Shown here one piece after another: positions 1-11,375 of a DNA stretch of 64,000 nucleotides. A program made the position numbers and the translations under genes. The stretch comes from Leifsonia xyli subsp. cynodontis DSM 46306 (lineage in GTDB: Bacteria; Actinomycetota; Actinomycetes; Actinomycetales; Microbacteriaceae), in NCBI RefSeq assembly GCF_000470775.1, contig NC_022438.1, positions 186,001 through 250,000 on the forward strand. Direction: 5' to 3'. Within the stretch, counting starts at the first letter, position 1. The number at the start of each line of letters is the position of its first letter. Below the pieces are notes generated by a model. That model did no database searches and had not been told where the DNA came from. It worked only from the letters and a program-made list of their open reading frames with translations.

Positions 1-645
1 CGCCGCGTCTCGCGCTTCCGCGGCGGCAACGGCGTCTTCAAACTCGACTTCGCGCTCTCCGGCCCGGTACCGTGGGCGAACCCCGAACTCGCCGAGACCG
101 CGACCGTCCACCTCGGCGGCACCCGCGGCGCGATCGCCCGCTCCGAGCGCACCATCGCCCGCGGACGCGAGAGCGATGATCCGTACGTGCTCGTCTCGCA
201 GCCGTCCCTGTTCGACAGCACCCGCGCCCCGGCGGGCAGACACGTCCTGTGGGCGTACACGCACGTCCCACGTGGCTCGACCTCCGACCGCAGCGCGGCG
301 ATCATCGCGCAGATCGAACGGTTCGCCCCGGGCTTCCGCGACCTCATCCTGGCGACCGCCGCCAAGACCGCCCACGAGCTGCAGCAGTACAACCCCAACG
401 ACATCGGGGGCGACATCTCGGCCGGAGCCACGGACTTCCGCCAGCTGATCGCCCGGCCGGTCGCCGCCGCCGACCCCTGGCGCATGCCCGGCCGCGGCCT
501 CTATCTGGCCTCCGCCTCCGCCGCTCCGGGTCCCGCGGTCCACGGCCTGCCCGGCTACTACGCGGCCCGCAGCGCCCTCCGCCACGAGTTCGGGATACGG
601 CGGATGCCCTCGCTGGCCTCCGCCGCCGGACCGGCCGGCCCGTGA
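1..645 (+). CDS. NAD(P)/FAD-dependent oxidoreductase, phytoene-dehydrogenase-like (C-terminal part)
   Basis: The reading frame is open from the first base of the window to TGA at 643-645, so only the last 214 codons are present and the start lies outside. The visible part contains PSLFDSTRAPAGRHVLWAY, then a C-terminal stretch with PGRGLYLASASAAPGPAVHG and GYYAAR. This layout is typical of the substrate/FAD-binding C-terminus of CrtI/phytoene-desaturase-like oxidoreductases with unknown natural substrate. The N-terminal Rossmann motif cannot be seen, so the family call rests on the C-terminal pattern only. No lesion is visible in the part present. Bases 646-819 downstream hold no recognisable gene. 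Confidence 0.75.
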   Translation, partial: RRVSRFRGGNGVFKLDFALSGPVPWANPELAETATVHLGGTRGAIARSERTIARGRESDDPYVLVSQPSLFDSTRAPAGRHVLWAYTHVPRGSTSDRSAAIIAQIERFAPGFRDLILATAAKTAHELQQYNPNDIGGDISAGATDFRQLIARPVAAADPWRMPGRGLYLASASAAPGPAVHGLPGYYAARSALRHEFGIRRMPSLASAAGPAGP

Positions 646-819
646 CCGGAGGAGGCGCAGGGGCGTGAGCCGCACCTCGCCCTCGCCGGGCCGAGGCATC
701 GCACACGTTCACGCCTCCCCGGCGGCGAAGGCTCCCGGCAGAGGGCGGCCGGACCGGGTCGAGGTTTCTCAGGCGGGCGGCGACGCGGCGGGACGACGAG
801 CACGGGCCGGGTGAGCAGG

Positions 820-1451
820 TCAGGGAATGGGGCTCGGCGGGAGCGTCGGGATGGTGGCTTCGATGGTGCGGCGGTACTCGTCGAGGACAGTCTCGTGGGT
901 GGAGCACACGGTCTGGATGTTGATGCTGACGATCTCGTTGCTGGCGAAGAGGCCGACCTTTGCGCCGTCGGCACGGTCGCCGCGAATGTTGGCGTCACGG
1001 TAGCCGTCAGAAAGGATGCGGTAGGGAACGACGGTGCTGACCGTGAACCCGTGTTTCTGCCAGACCGGCGTGACCCGATCAACCAGGACCTTCGGGTCCA
1101 CACCGAGGTCATGGCTGATCGACGCATACAGACGGAGCGGAGCGGGGTCTCGTCGTCCCATACCGCAAAGCTCGGGCGGATCTTGCATGATGACCTCCGG
1201 CGTCCACAGCGTGCCACCGCCATCGGCTTTCGAGCCAAGATACCAACCGTCCGGAAGACAGTGCCCTCTCGGGTGATATCGACCAGATCGAGCGCCTGCT
1301 CCCGAAGCTCGGTGAGGGTCCTCTGCGGCCCCCGCTGAGGCGGAGGCTCGGAAAGGACGGGAACGGACACACACCCTCCTAAAAGCAACACGGACAGGAA
1401 TGCAGCCACCAGAGCGGCGGGACGGCGGGTGCGGGCGGTGGTGCGGTTCAT
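820..1451 (-). pseudogene. secreted lipoprotein, frameshifted
   Basis: Translation from ATG at 1451 begins MNRTTARTRRPAALVAAFL and runs into a lipobox-like LLLGGCVS, so the product would be a lipid-anchored surface lipoprotein. The start overlaps the stop of the upstream hydrolase gene (ATGA, 1448-1451), so the two form one transcription unit. After about 60 codons the frame is lost near 1250-1265. Homogeneous coding resumes in another frame with GWYLGSKADGGGTLWTPEV and later SHDLGVDPKVLVDRVTPVW, ending at TGA 820-822. The function of this actinobacterial lipoprotein type is unknown. The broken frame makes it a likely pseudogene, although a sequencing error cannot be excluded from one sequence. 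Confidence 0.65.
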
Positions 1452-3578
1452 ACGATCGGGCGGGTGGGAGCGCCGGGCTTGCCGGGGGCGAGCGGTGCGG
1501 GAGGCTGCAGGTCGAGCGGGGGGATATAGCGGGAGCCGAGGGTGAACTGATTCTCGGTGGGGGTGAGGCCCCCGACGACTTTGTCTGTCCGGCCGGTGCT
1601 GGTCGCCGCCATGTTCCTGAGCGCCTCGGTGCCTTTGTCGAAGTAGCCGTGCCCGGCGGGTGGGACGGCGTTGAGCGGGTTCGGGGAGAGCGGGGCGAGG
1701 TCCTTGCCGAGGGGGTTGTGACCGCGGACGGGTTTGAGGTCGCCGGAACCGTCGGAGGAGAACGACTGCGCACCGGTGATGACGCTGCCGGCGGCCGAGG
1801 CGGTGCCGGGGTTCGGATTGGGGCGGATGGCGAGCGCGGCCCCGGTCGGGGCGAGGATGTCGTACCGGGCGTTCGTGGTGTAGACGGCGGGTCTCCCGTC
1901 CACAGCGGCGACTTTCAGCCTGGTCAGGTCGGGGGCGGTGCCGACGTCGATGCCCGCGGAGCCGATCAAGGTGATCGAGGAGACCGGGATGCGCACCTCG
2001 GTGAGCGCGTTCACCGCGGTGGTGGTGCCGTAGGAGTGGGCGACCACGCCGATCGTCGGCGCGGCGGGGCCCGAGGCGGTGCGCACGGCGTGGTTCCCGT
2101 CCAGCTCCGCGGCCAGCCGCAGCGACCCGGCCCGGGCATGGGCGGGGCCGAGGACCTGACCGAGGTTCGAGAGGTCCGCGGTAGGGGTGTCGTAGCCGAG
2201 CCAGGAGACCACCGCGTGCGAGCGGACCGGGTCCAGCCTCCGCTGAGCGGCGAAGAGGTTGCGGGCCGATTGCGACCAGTTCTCGGCCGCCTCCGACGCG
2301 TCGAACCCCATCCCGGGAACGCACCAGGTGGTGGTGTCCGCGGTGTCGGGGTCGCCGTAGCCGACCACGACCATCGGCACCGCCGCCCCCGGATTGAACG
2401 CGATCAGCAGAACCGGTGCGCCTTTGAGTTCCGATCGACCATGCAGCGCCTTTCCCAGCTTCTCCAGCGTCGCCGCCTGCACCGGGGTGAGGTCTTTCCG
2501 CGCCGCCCATTCCGCGTAGAGGGCCCGGTTGGCGGTGTCCCGCACCGCGTAAGGGATGCCGGGGAGGTTCCCGATGACGGCCCGGGTGAGGGTCGTGAAC
2601 GCGGTCCGCACGGCCGGGGTGAGGTCCGTCCACCAGGCGGCGACCGCGACCGGGTCGGGCGGAGTGATCCAGAACGCCTGCACAAGCTCCGGACTGCCCG
2701 TGAGCAGTGCCCGCAACTCGGCCGGAGTGATCTCTGTGAGCAGCGCCAGCAGATCGGCGGCGGTCGGCGGAGCCAGCTTCCCCGTGCCCGCGCCGAAGAC
2801 CGCCCACACGGTCGCGCCTGGCGCTGCGCCGCTCCCCGCCTCCTCGAAACCGACCGCGACCGCCTCCAGCCAGGCGGTGTCGGAGGCGTTCTGGCCGAGC
2901 CAGCGCTGGAGGGAAGAGACGAGCGCGGAGCCATCGAGGCGGCCCCACCGGCAGCGGGCCTCGACGTCGTCCAGAGCGGCGCGGACCCGGGCCAGGGAGC
3001 CCCTCACCTCGTCATCGAGCGACCGCGCCACCGCCACGAAGGCGCGCAGCTCCCCCCGGGCTGGCCGAAACCAGCCCCTTCCCGGTCCGGCCGTGTGCCG
3101 TCCCGGGCCGCGGCAGATCGGCGCGGCCAATGGTCACCGCCGCCGTGTGCGATGGCGCGGGAGCGCCGGGCCCGGGACGCGGATCGGTGAGGAACCCCAC
3201 GACCGCGGTCGCCGGCTGCCCCATCCCGGCGTACACCTTCTCACGCAGCCGCTGCCGTGCCTGCCACTCCCGCACCTCGGAACGCCGCCGGTCCTCCGCG
3301 AAGGCCGCCGCCGCGAGGTCGTCCGCCGCGTGGCCGAGGGCACGCAGCGCCGCGCAGAGCCGCGACGCCTCACGACCGGCCTCGGCCAGAGCCCGCTCGA
3401 ACAGCTCGGCGAACAGACCACGGAACTCGGCCCCGGCCTGCCTGCCGGCCTGCTGCCGCGCGCTCTCCCGCGTCTCGATCGCCGCCGCCGCCGAACGCAC
3501 GACCTGATACAGGTCATCGGTCACCCGCACATCGAAGACAAGCGCCCGGACATCGTCATCGACAGAAACACGGTGCAT
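1448..3578 (-). pseudogene. DUF1023-type alpha/beta hydrolase with helical N-terminal region, split by one frameshift
   Basis: Two overlapping frames make one protein of about 710 residues. The first (ATG at 3578) encodes a helical, Ala/Arg/Glu-rich region reminiscent of WXG/ESX-type partner domains and ends prematurely at 3012. The second continues to 1448 as a DUF1023 alpha/beta hydrolase with the nucleophile elbow GVVAHSYGT and a following ITLIGSAGIDVG strand. Removing one base from the run of six C at 3052-3057 (G on the coding strand) joins them perfectly through SASPGELRAFVAVARSLDD. So I see one gene with a +1 error in a G run. The lipoprotein gene follows with a 4-bp overlap. Enzyme substrate is unknown. 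A separate downstream gene with an internal start is possible but less likely. Confidence 0.7.
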
Positions 3579-3715
3579 AGAGCATAAAATACAGGACGCA
3601 GCATCGCCGGGCGACGCGAATCCGCCGAACGAGCCGCCCGGCCACGGGTCCGGGGCGCTGTCGCAGCGAGGCGCGGCCGTGCGCCGTTCCCCGGAAGCCG
3701 CGTGCGGCCGATCGC

Positions 3716-4474
3716 TCAGCTCCTGCGGATGCGCCGGGAGAGCTCGGCGGCGGCGGCCCGGACCCGCTCAGCCAGCGCGTCCCACTCCCCGGGCGGGACG
3801 CTCTCGCGCGGGAAGGTGACCGCGATGCCGGCCGCGGGCCAGCCGGCGTGGTCGCGCACCGAGACGGCGACGGAGGCGAAGCCGGGCGTGACATCGCCGT
3901 CCTCGGTGGCGTAGCCGCGCTCGCGGGCCTCCGCGACGAGCCGCTTCAGCTCGCCGTAGCTGCGCGGCCCGGCGCCGGTGCGGTCCTCGAAGGCGTCGCG
4001 GTCGGGATAGAGCGCTCGCAGCTGACCAGCCGGGAGCGAGGCGAGGAGGGCGCGGCCGCTCGCCGTGAGGTGCGCGGGCAGACGCACGCCGACCTCGGTG
4101 ACCAGGCGGGGCCGCCGCGGAGCGCGCTCCTCCACGATGTAGACGACATCGCGGCCGTGGAGCACGGCGACGTGGCCGGACTCGCCCAGCGCGTCCACGA
4201 GCCCGGCGACGATCGTCCGGCCGAGACGGCTGAGCGGCTGCTGCCGGGAGAACGCGCTCGAAAGCTCGTAGGCAGCGACCCCCAGGCCATAGCGGTGCGC
4301 CTCCGGGAAGTGCAGGACGAAGCCGTGCTCGCCCAGCACGGTCAGCAGGTGGTAGTGCGTGGAACGCGGGAGCGTCAGCGCGGTGGCGATGCTCGCGGCC
4401 GGCACAGGTCCGCGCTGACCGGCGAGATGGTTCAGGATGCGGAGGGTGTTCTCCGCAGCGGGGACTTTGCTCAC
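3716..4474 (-). CDS. IclR-family transcriptional regulator, probable hut repressor
   Basis: The 252-residue protein has an N-terminal winged helix (NTLRILNHLAGQRGPVPAASI, then LPRSTHYHLLTVLGEHGFV) and a C-terminal IclR effector domain (HLTASGRALLASLP; GDVTPGFASVAVSVRD). I chose GTG at 4474 because GGAGG lies eight bases upstream. An earlier in-frame GTG at 4489 has no such site. The gene is divergent from hutH, and a perfect inverted repeat lies between them, so it probably regulates histidine catabolism. It looks intact although its presumed target genes are all broken. The family is certain; the effector (histidine or urocanate) is inferred from position only. Confidence 0.88.
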   Translation of the reverse strand: MSKVPAAENTLRILNHLAGQRGPVPAASIATALTLPRSTHYHLLTVLGEHGFVLHFPEAHRYGLGVAAYELSSAFSRQQPLSRLGRTIVAGLVDALGESGHVAVLHGRDVVYIVEERAPRRPRLVTEVGVRLPAHLTASGRALLASLPAGQLRALYPDRDAFEDRTGAGPRSYGELKRLVAEARERGYATEDGDVTPGFASVAVSVRDHAGWPAAGIAVTFPRESVPPGEWDALAERVRAAAAELSRRIRRS

Positions 4475-4496
4475 AGGACTCGCCTCCACCCTCTGA

Positions 4497-4512
4497 GTCT
4501 GGGATACCAGAC
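4497..4512. promoter_or_regulatory. inverted repeat between iclR-type gene and hutH, candidate operator
   Basis: GTCTGG at 4497-4502 and CCAGAC at 4507-4512 form a perfect 6-4-6 palindrome around GATA. It lies 23 bp before the regulator start and 55 bp before hutH, in the only divergent promoter region of the cluster. IclR proteins bind short palindromes of this kind as dimers, so an autoregulatory and hut operator is a reasonable inference. Confidence 0.5.
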
Positions 4513-4566
4513 ACCGGACACCCTACAGCCACGGTGCCCCCCAGCCGGCCGGCGCATGATCGGAGC

Positions 4567-6131
4567 ATGCTCACCACCGCACCCGCACCCGCAGCCGCAG
4601 CCGTCGCTCTCGGCGCGCGTCCGCTCACGATCGCGGAGGTCGTGGCCGTCGCCCGCCACGACGCGCCCGTCACGCTCGATCCCGGCGCCCTGGACGCGGT
4701 CGCCGCGTCCCGCGCCATCGTCGAAGCCCTCGCCGACGACGTCGAGCCGCACTACGGCATCTCCACCGGCTTCGGCGCGCTCGCGACCACGTTCATCCCC
4801 GTCGCGAGCGCCGCGCGCAGTTGCAGGCGAGCCTCGTCCGCTCGCACGCCGCGGGCTCGGGCCCCGAGGTCGAGCGCGAGGTCGTCCGCGCCCTCATGCT
4901 GCTGCGCCTCGCCACGCTGATGACCGGACGCACCGGCGCACAGCGCCGGACCGTGGAGACCTACGCAGCCCTCCTCAACAACGACATCACGCCGGTGGTC
5001 CGGGAGTACGGATCGCTCGGCTGTTCGGGCGATCTCGCGCCGCTCGCCCACTGCGCCCTCGCCGCGATGGGCGAGGGCGAGGTCCGTTTCGCCGGGGAGC
5101 TGCGCCCGGCCGCTGCGGCCCTGGAGGCCGCCGGCATCCAGCCCGTCGTCCTGGCTGAGAAAGAGGGGCTCCCCCTCATCAACGGCACCGATGGGATGCT
5201 GGGGATGCTGTGCCTGGCCCTCCACGACCTCGGCAGGCTCCTCACCACCGCCGACATCGCCGCCGCGATGAGCGTCGAGGCGCTGCTCGGCACCGACGCC
5301 GTGTTCGCCGACGACCTGCAGCGGCTTCGCCCGCAGACCGGCCAGGCCATCTCCGCCGGGAACCTGCGCGCCTTGCTCGCGGGCTCCCCCCTCCTCGCCA
5401 GCCACAAGGGGCCGGAGTGTACGCGCGTGCAGGACGCGTACTCGCTGCGCTGCGCCCCGCAAGTACACGGTGGCGCGCGCGACACCCTCGCGCACGCCGG
5501 CCTCGTGGCCGGCCGCGAACTCGTCTCCGCGATCGACAACCCGGTCCTGACGCCCGATGGACGCGTCGAGTCGAACGGGAACTTCCACGGAGCGCCGGTG
5601 GCGTATGCGCTCGACTTCCTGGCGATCGTGGCGGCGGATGTGGCGAGCATGTCCGAGCGCCGCACCGACCGCTTCCTCGACCCGGCCCGCAACCAGGGGC
5701 TGCCACCGTTCCTCGCCCACGAGGTGGGGATCGACTCTGGACTGATGATCGCCCAGTACACTGCGGCGGGCATCGTCTCGGAGCTCAAACGGCTCGCCGC
5801 TCCCGCATCGACTGACAGCATCCCCTCGTCCGCCATGTAGGAGGATCATGTGTCGATGGGCTGGGCCGCGGGCCGGAAGCTCCGCCGTGCCGTCGACGGC
5901 CTGACCCGGGTGCTCGCGATCGAGGCGCTGACCGCCGCCCGCGGTGCGGACCTCCGTGCGCCGTTGCAGCAGGGCCCCGCGACCGCCGCGGTGACCGCCG
6001 TCCTGCGCCAGTCGGTGGCCGGTCCCGGTCCCGATCGCTCACTGTCCCCCGAGATCGAGGCCGCCGTCGCGCTCGTCGCCGCCGTCGCGCTCGCCGACGG
6101 CGCCGAGCGCCTCCTCGGCCCCCTCCCCTAA
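4567..6131 (+). pseudogene. hutH: histidine ammonia-lyase, broken by frameshift and nonsense codon
   Basis: HutH deaminates histidine to urocanate. From ATG 4567 the frame gives EPHYGISTGFGALATTFIP, then loses frame between about 4803 and 4820 and resumes as QASLVRSHAAGSGPEVE. The MIO-forming motif is present as GSLGCSGDLAPLAH (Cys-Ser-Gly, the variant I recall from actinobacterial enzymes). A second lesion is an in-frame TAG at 5838-5840, inside the normal SAMQEDHVSMGW motif (CAG changed to TAG). Reading continues in frame after it through WAAGRKLRRAVDG to TAA at 6129-6131. Two independent lesions make it a pseudogene. It is the first gene of the cluster hutH-hutU-hutI. Confidence 0.93.
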
Positions 6132-6168
6132 CCCCCTTAACCCCGATCCCCACCCCCGCCCCGCCCAA

Positions 6169-6233
6169 CCATCGCTTCCTCACTTGTTCCGGGATTGAGG
6201 CCGGAAAAGCCGGAAGAAGCGAGGAAGCGATGG
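6169..6233. repeat. 65-bp palindromic repeat, copy A
   Basis: The arms CCATCGCTTCCTC (6169-6181) and GAGGAAGCGATGG (6221-6233) are perfectly complementary, and the pairing continues inward with few mismatches (CACTTGTTCCGG against CCGGAAGAAGC). The same sequence organisation recurs at 16188-16253 and 17494-17558. This copy sits between hutH and hutU, 33 bp before the hutU start. It has no T-run, so it is not a standard terminator; a REP- or MITE-like element fits better. Confidence 0.75.
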
Positions 6234-6266
6234 GGGAGTGACGAAAGAAAGAAAGAGAGAACGAAA

Positions 6267-7935
6267 ATGCAGGGAGCGAGAGAAGTGTACGCGGCGCGCG
6301 GCAGCGAACTGAGCGCCAAGAGCTGGCAGACGGAGGCCCCGCTGCGAATGCTGATGAACAACCTCGACCCGGAGGTCGCCGAGCGCCCCGACGACCTCGT
6401 CGTCTACGGCGGCACCGGCCGGGCGGCCCGCAGCTGGGAGGCCTACGACGCGATCGTCGAGACCCTCCGCGACCTGGAGCCCGGACGAGACGCTGCTCGT
6501 CCAGTCCGGCAAACCCGTCGGTGTGTTCCGCACGCACGAGTGGGCCCCGCGCGTGCTGATCGCGAACTCGAATCTCGTCGGCGACTGGGCGACCTGGCCC
6601 GAGTTCCGCCGGCTCGAGGCTCTCGGCCTCACGATGTACGGCCAGATGACGGCCGGCTCCTGGATCTACATCGGCTCCCAGGGCATCCTGCAGGGCACCT
6701 ACGAGACCTTCGGCGCGGTCGCCCGCAAACAACGGTTCGGCGGCACGCTCGCCGGGACCCTCACCCTCACCGGCGGCTGCGGCGGGATGGGCGGCGCGCA
6801 GCCGCTCGCCGTCACGCTGAACGGCGGCGCTGCGCTGATCGTGGATGTCGACCACGCCCGGTTGCAGCGGCGCGCCGACCGCGGCTACCTCGACGAGCTG
6901 ACCGACGACCTCGACGAGGCGATCGGCCGGGTCACCGCCGCGAAGGAGGAACGCCGCGCTCTCTCGGTCGGGCTCGTCGGCAACGCGGCCACCGTCTTCC
7001 CGGAATTGCTGCGCCGCGGCGTGCCGATCGACATCGTGACCGACCAGACCAGCGCCCACGACCTCCTGAACTACCTGCCCGAGGGCGTCACCGTCGCGGA
7101 GTGGCACGAGAGAGCCGCCGCCGGCCCCGAGGCGTTCACGCTCGCCGCGCGCGCCTCGATGGCCAAGCAGGTGCAGACGATGGTGGAGTTCCAGGATGCC
7201 GGGGCCGAGGTGTTCGACTACGGCAACTCGATCCGCACCGAGGCCCAGCTCGGCGGCTACGAGCGGGCGTTCGACTTCCCCGGCTTCGTGCCCGCCTACA
7301 TCCGGCCGCTGTTCGCCGAGGGCAAGGGCCCGTTCCGCTGAGTCGCCCTCTCCGGCGACCCAGCGGACATCGCCGCGACCGACCGCGCCGTGCTCGAGCT
7401 CTTCCCGGAGGATGAACACCTTCGCCGCTGGATCGCGCAGGCCGGAGAGAAAGTCCCGTTCGAGGGCCTTCCCGCCCGCATCTGCTGGCTCGGCTACAAA
7501 GAGCGCCACCTCGCGGGCCTCAAGTTCAACGAGATGGTCACCTCCGGCGAACTCTCCGCCCCGATCGCGATCGGACGCGACCACCTCGACTCCGGCTCGG
7601 TCGTCTCGCCCTACCGCGAGACGGAGGCGATGGCGGACGGATCGGACGCGATCGCCGATTGGCCGCTGCTGAACGCCCTCCTGAACACCGCCTCCGGCGC
7701 CACCTGGGTCTCGCTGCACCACGACGGCGGAGTGGGCATCGGGCGCAGCATCCACGCGGGCCAGGTCGTCGTGGCCGACGGCACCCGGCTGGCCGCGGAG
7801 AAGATCGAGCGCGTGCTCGTCAACGATCCGGGCACTGGAGTCATGCGACATGCCGACGCCGGCTACGAGCGCGCGACCGAGGTTGCCCGTGAGCGCGGCT
7901 TGCGCCTCCCGATGCGGCAGAGGGCGACGGTCTGA
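6267..7935 (+). pseudogene. hutU: urocanate hydratase, broken by frameshift and nonsense codon
   Basis: Urocanase converts urocanate to imidazolonepropionate. From ATG 6267 the frame shows [20 protein letters not shown]. An extra G near 6483 shifts it; the next frame resumes at [20 protein letters not shown] and carries the NAD-binding and active-site parts ([33 protein letters not shown]). A second lesion is TGA at 7339-7341, where the family has Trp (FRWVALSGDP). The frame then continues intact ([35 protein letters not shown]) to TGA at 7933-7935, which overlaps the hutI start. The length of about 555 codons is the family norm, so only point lesions have inactivated it. Confidence 0.94.
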
Positions 7936-8890
7936 TGCCGCGCGCGACGCTGCTGACCGGGATCGGCGAGCTCGTCACCCTGGACCCTTCCCACCCAGGG
8001 CCGCTCGGCGTCCTGACCGACGCCGCGCTGTTCACGGTGGGGGCCGGGTGGAGTGGACCGGGCCCGCGTCGGCGGCGCCGCGCGCGGACGCCGACGAGAT
8101 CGTGGACGCGGAAGGGCCCGCCGTCCTCTCCGGCTTCGTCGACAGTCACACCCACCTCGCGTTCGGCGGCGACCGCTCGGCCGAGTTCGAGGCCAGGATG
8201 GCCGGCCGGGCGTATTCCAATGGGGGCATACGCAGCACGGTCGCGGCCACTCGCAGCGCAACGGAGGACGAATTGCGGTCCCGGCTGGCCCGTCTGGTCG
8301 CAGAGCTCCGCGCCCAGGGAACCACCACGTTCGAGATCAAGAGCGGCTACGGCCTGACCGTCGCGGACGAGGAACGCCTCTTGCGCCTCGCCAGCGAGGT
8401 CACCGGCGAGAAAACATTCCTCGGCGCGCATGTGGTTCCGGCGGAGTACGCTGCCGACCCCGATGGCTACGTGGACCTCGTCACCGGACCGATGCTGGAC
8501 GCCTGCGCCCCGCACAGTCGCTGGATCGACGTCTTCTGCGAGACCGGCGCCTTCACCGTGGAGCAGTCGCGGCGCGTGCTCGCCGCCGGTGCGGCGCGCG
8601 GGCTCGGCGTCCGGGTCCACGCCAGTCAGCTCGGGCCCGGGCAGGGCGTCGCCCTCGCCGTGGAGCTGGACGCCGCGAGCGTCGACCACCTCACCTACCT
8701 GACCGATGCGGATGTGGAGTCGCTGGCCGCTTCGGACACGGTGGCGACCCTGCTGCCCGGCGTGGAGTTCTCGACCCGCCAGCCCTACCCGGACGCGCGC
8801 CGTCTGATCGACGCGGGTGCGCGGGTGGCCCTGGCGAGCGACTGCAATCCGGGCTCGTCGTTCACCTCCTCCGTGCCGTTCTGCATCGCG
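7935..8890 (+). pseudogene. hutI: imidazolonepropionase, frameshifted and lacking its 3' end
   Basis: HutI hydrolyses imidazolonepropionate. The start ([17 protein letters not shown]) overlaps the hutU stop by one base. A lost G in the run at 8039-8043 shifts the frame. Translation resumes as [14 protein letters not shown] and shows the amidohydrolase metal motif [17 protein letters not shown], then [21 protein letters not shown] and [21 protein letters not shown]. Immediately after this the family match stops and a sugar-binding-protein sequence continues in the same frame. The right boundary is approximate (about 8885-8900). The C-terminal quarter of HutI is missing. Confidence 0.9.
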
Positions 8891-9705
8891 GAGACGACCT
8901 CGATCGCGGAGGCGGCGGCCAAGGCCGGGGTCAAGAAGTTCATCAAGACCAACGCGCAATCCACGCTCGCCAAGCAGATCTCCGACATCCAGGACCTCAT
9001 CGCCCAGGGCGCGGATGTGCTCATCGTCGCGCCGCTCAACTCCGACGGGCTGAAGCCCGCGCTCCAGGCCGCCCGCAAGAAGAACATCCCGGTCATCACG
9101 GTCGACCGCAAGCTCAACGCCAAAGCCTGCTCGGACTACGTCTCGTTCCTCGGCTCCGATTTCGTGGAGCAGGGCAGACGCGCGGCCGACCAGCTGATCG
9201 CGGGCACCGGCGGCAAGGGCGATATCGCCATCCTGCTCGGCGCTTCCGGCAACGGCGTCACCATCGACCGCACCAAAGGCTTCGTCGACCAGCTCAAGGC
9301 CAAGGGACCCGGCCTGACGGTCGTCGCGCAGCAGACCGGCGACTTCGCCCGCGACAAAGGCCAGTCGGTGACCGAGCAGCTCTTGCAGGCGCATCCCGAC
9401 ATCACCGCGATCTACGCGGAGAACGACGAGATGGGCCTCGGCGCGCAGGCGGCGATCATCGCGGCCGGGAAGACTCCGGGCAAGGACATCCAGCTCTACT
9501 CGATCGACGGCACGAGGAACGCCGTCGAGCAGATCGCCGCCGGAGCCTACAACGGCGTCATCGAGTCCAACCCGCGCTTCGGGCCGCTCGCCTTCGCCAC
9601 ACTGAGCTCTTTCCTCGCGGGCGACCCGGTCGGGCAAGCATCGTGATCGAGGACGGCGCGTATGACCCGTCCAACGCCGCGAACAAGGTCGGCGCCGCCT
9701 ACTGA
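8890..9705 (+). pseudogene. periplasmic sugar-binding protein of an ABC importer, 5' end lost and 3' frameshift
   Basis: The segment encodes the body of a ribose/galactofuranose-type (YtfQ-like) binding protein: [50 protein letters not shown] and [15 protein letters not shown]. The signal peptide and first strand are missing because the gene is joined in frame to hutI at about 8890. Near 9635 one base is missing, giving TGA at 9644-9646. The next frame supplies the normal end [21 protein letters not shown] up to TGA at 9703-9705. The ATPase gene of the same importer follows after about 100 bp. It cannot yield an exported protein. Confidence 0.88.
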
Positions 9706-9809
9706 GCGGGGCCACCCGCTGAGCCCACGGCGGGGCGCGGACGGCGATGCGACCGTGCCCCGCCTCCGGCGCACCCTGCGACGCCCACTCCCACAAGAAA
9801 GGCCAACGC

Positions 9810-11347
<1,538 letters not shown>

Positions 11348-11375
<28 letters not shown>

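Noticed and set aside
1400..3190. Very long plus-strand open frame opposite the DUF1023 gene
   Set aside because: The translation is Gly/Arg-rich without motifs, and the minus strand carries a recognisable hydrolase with the GxSxG-like elbow.
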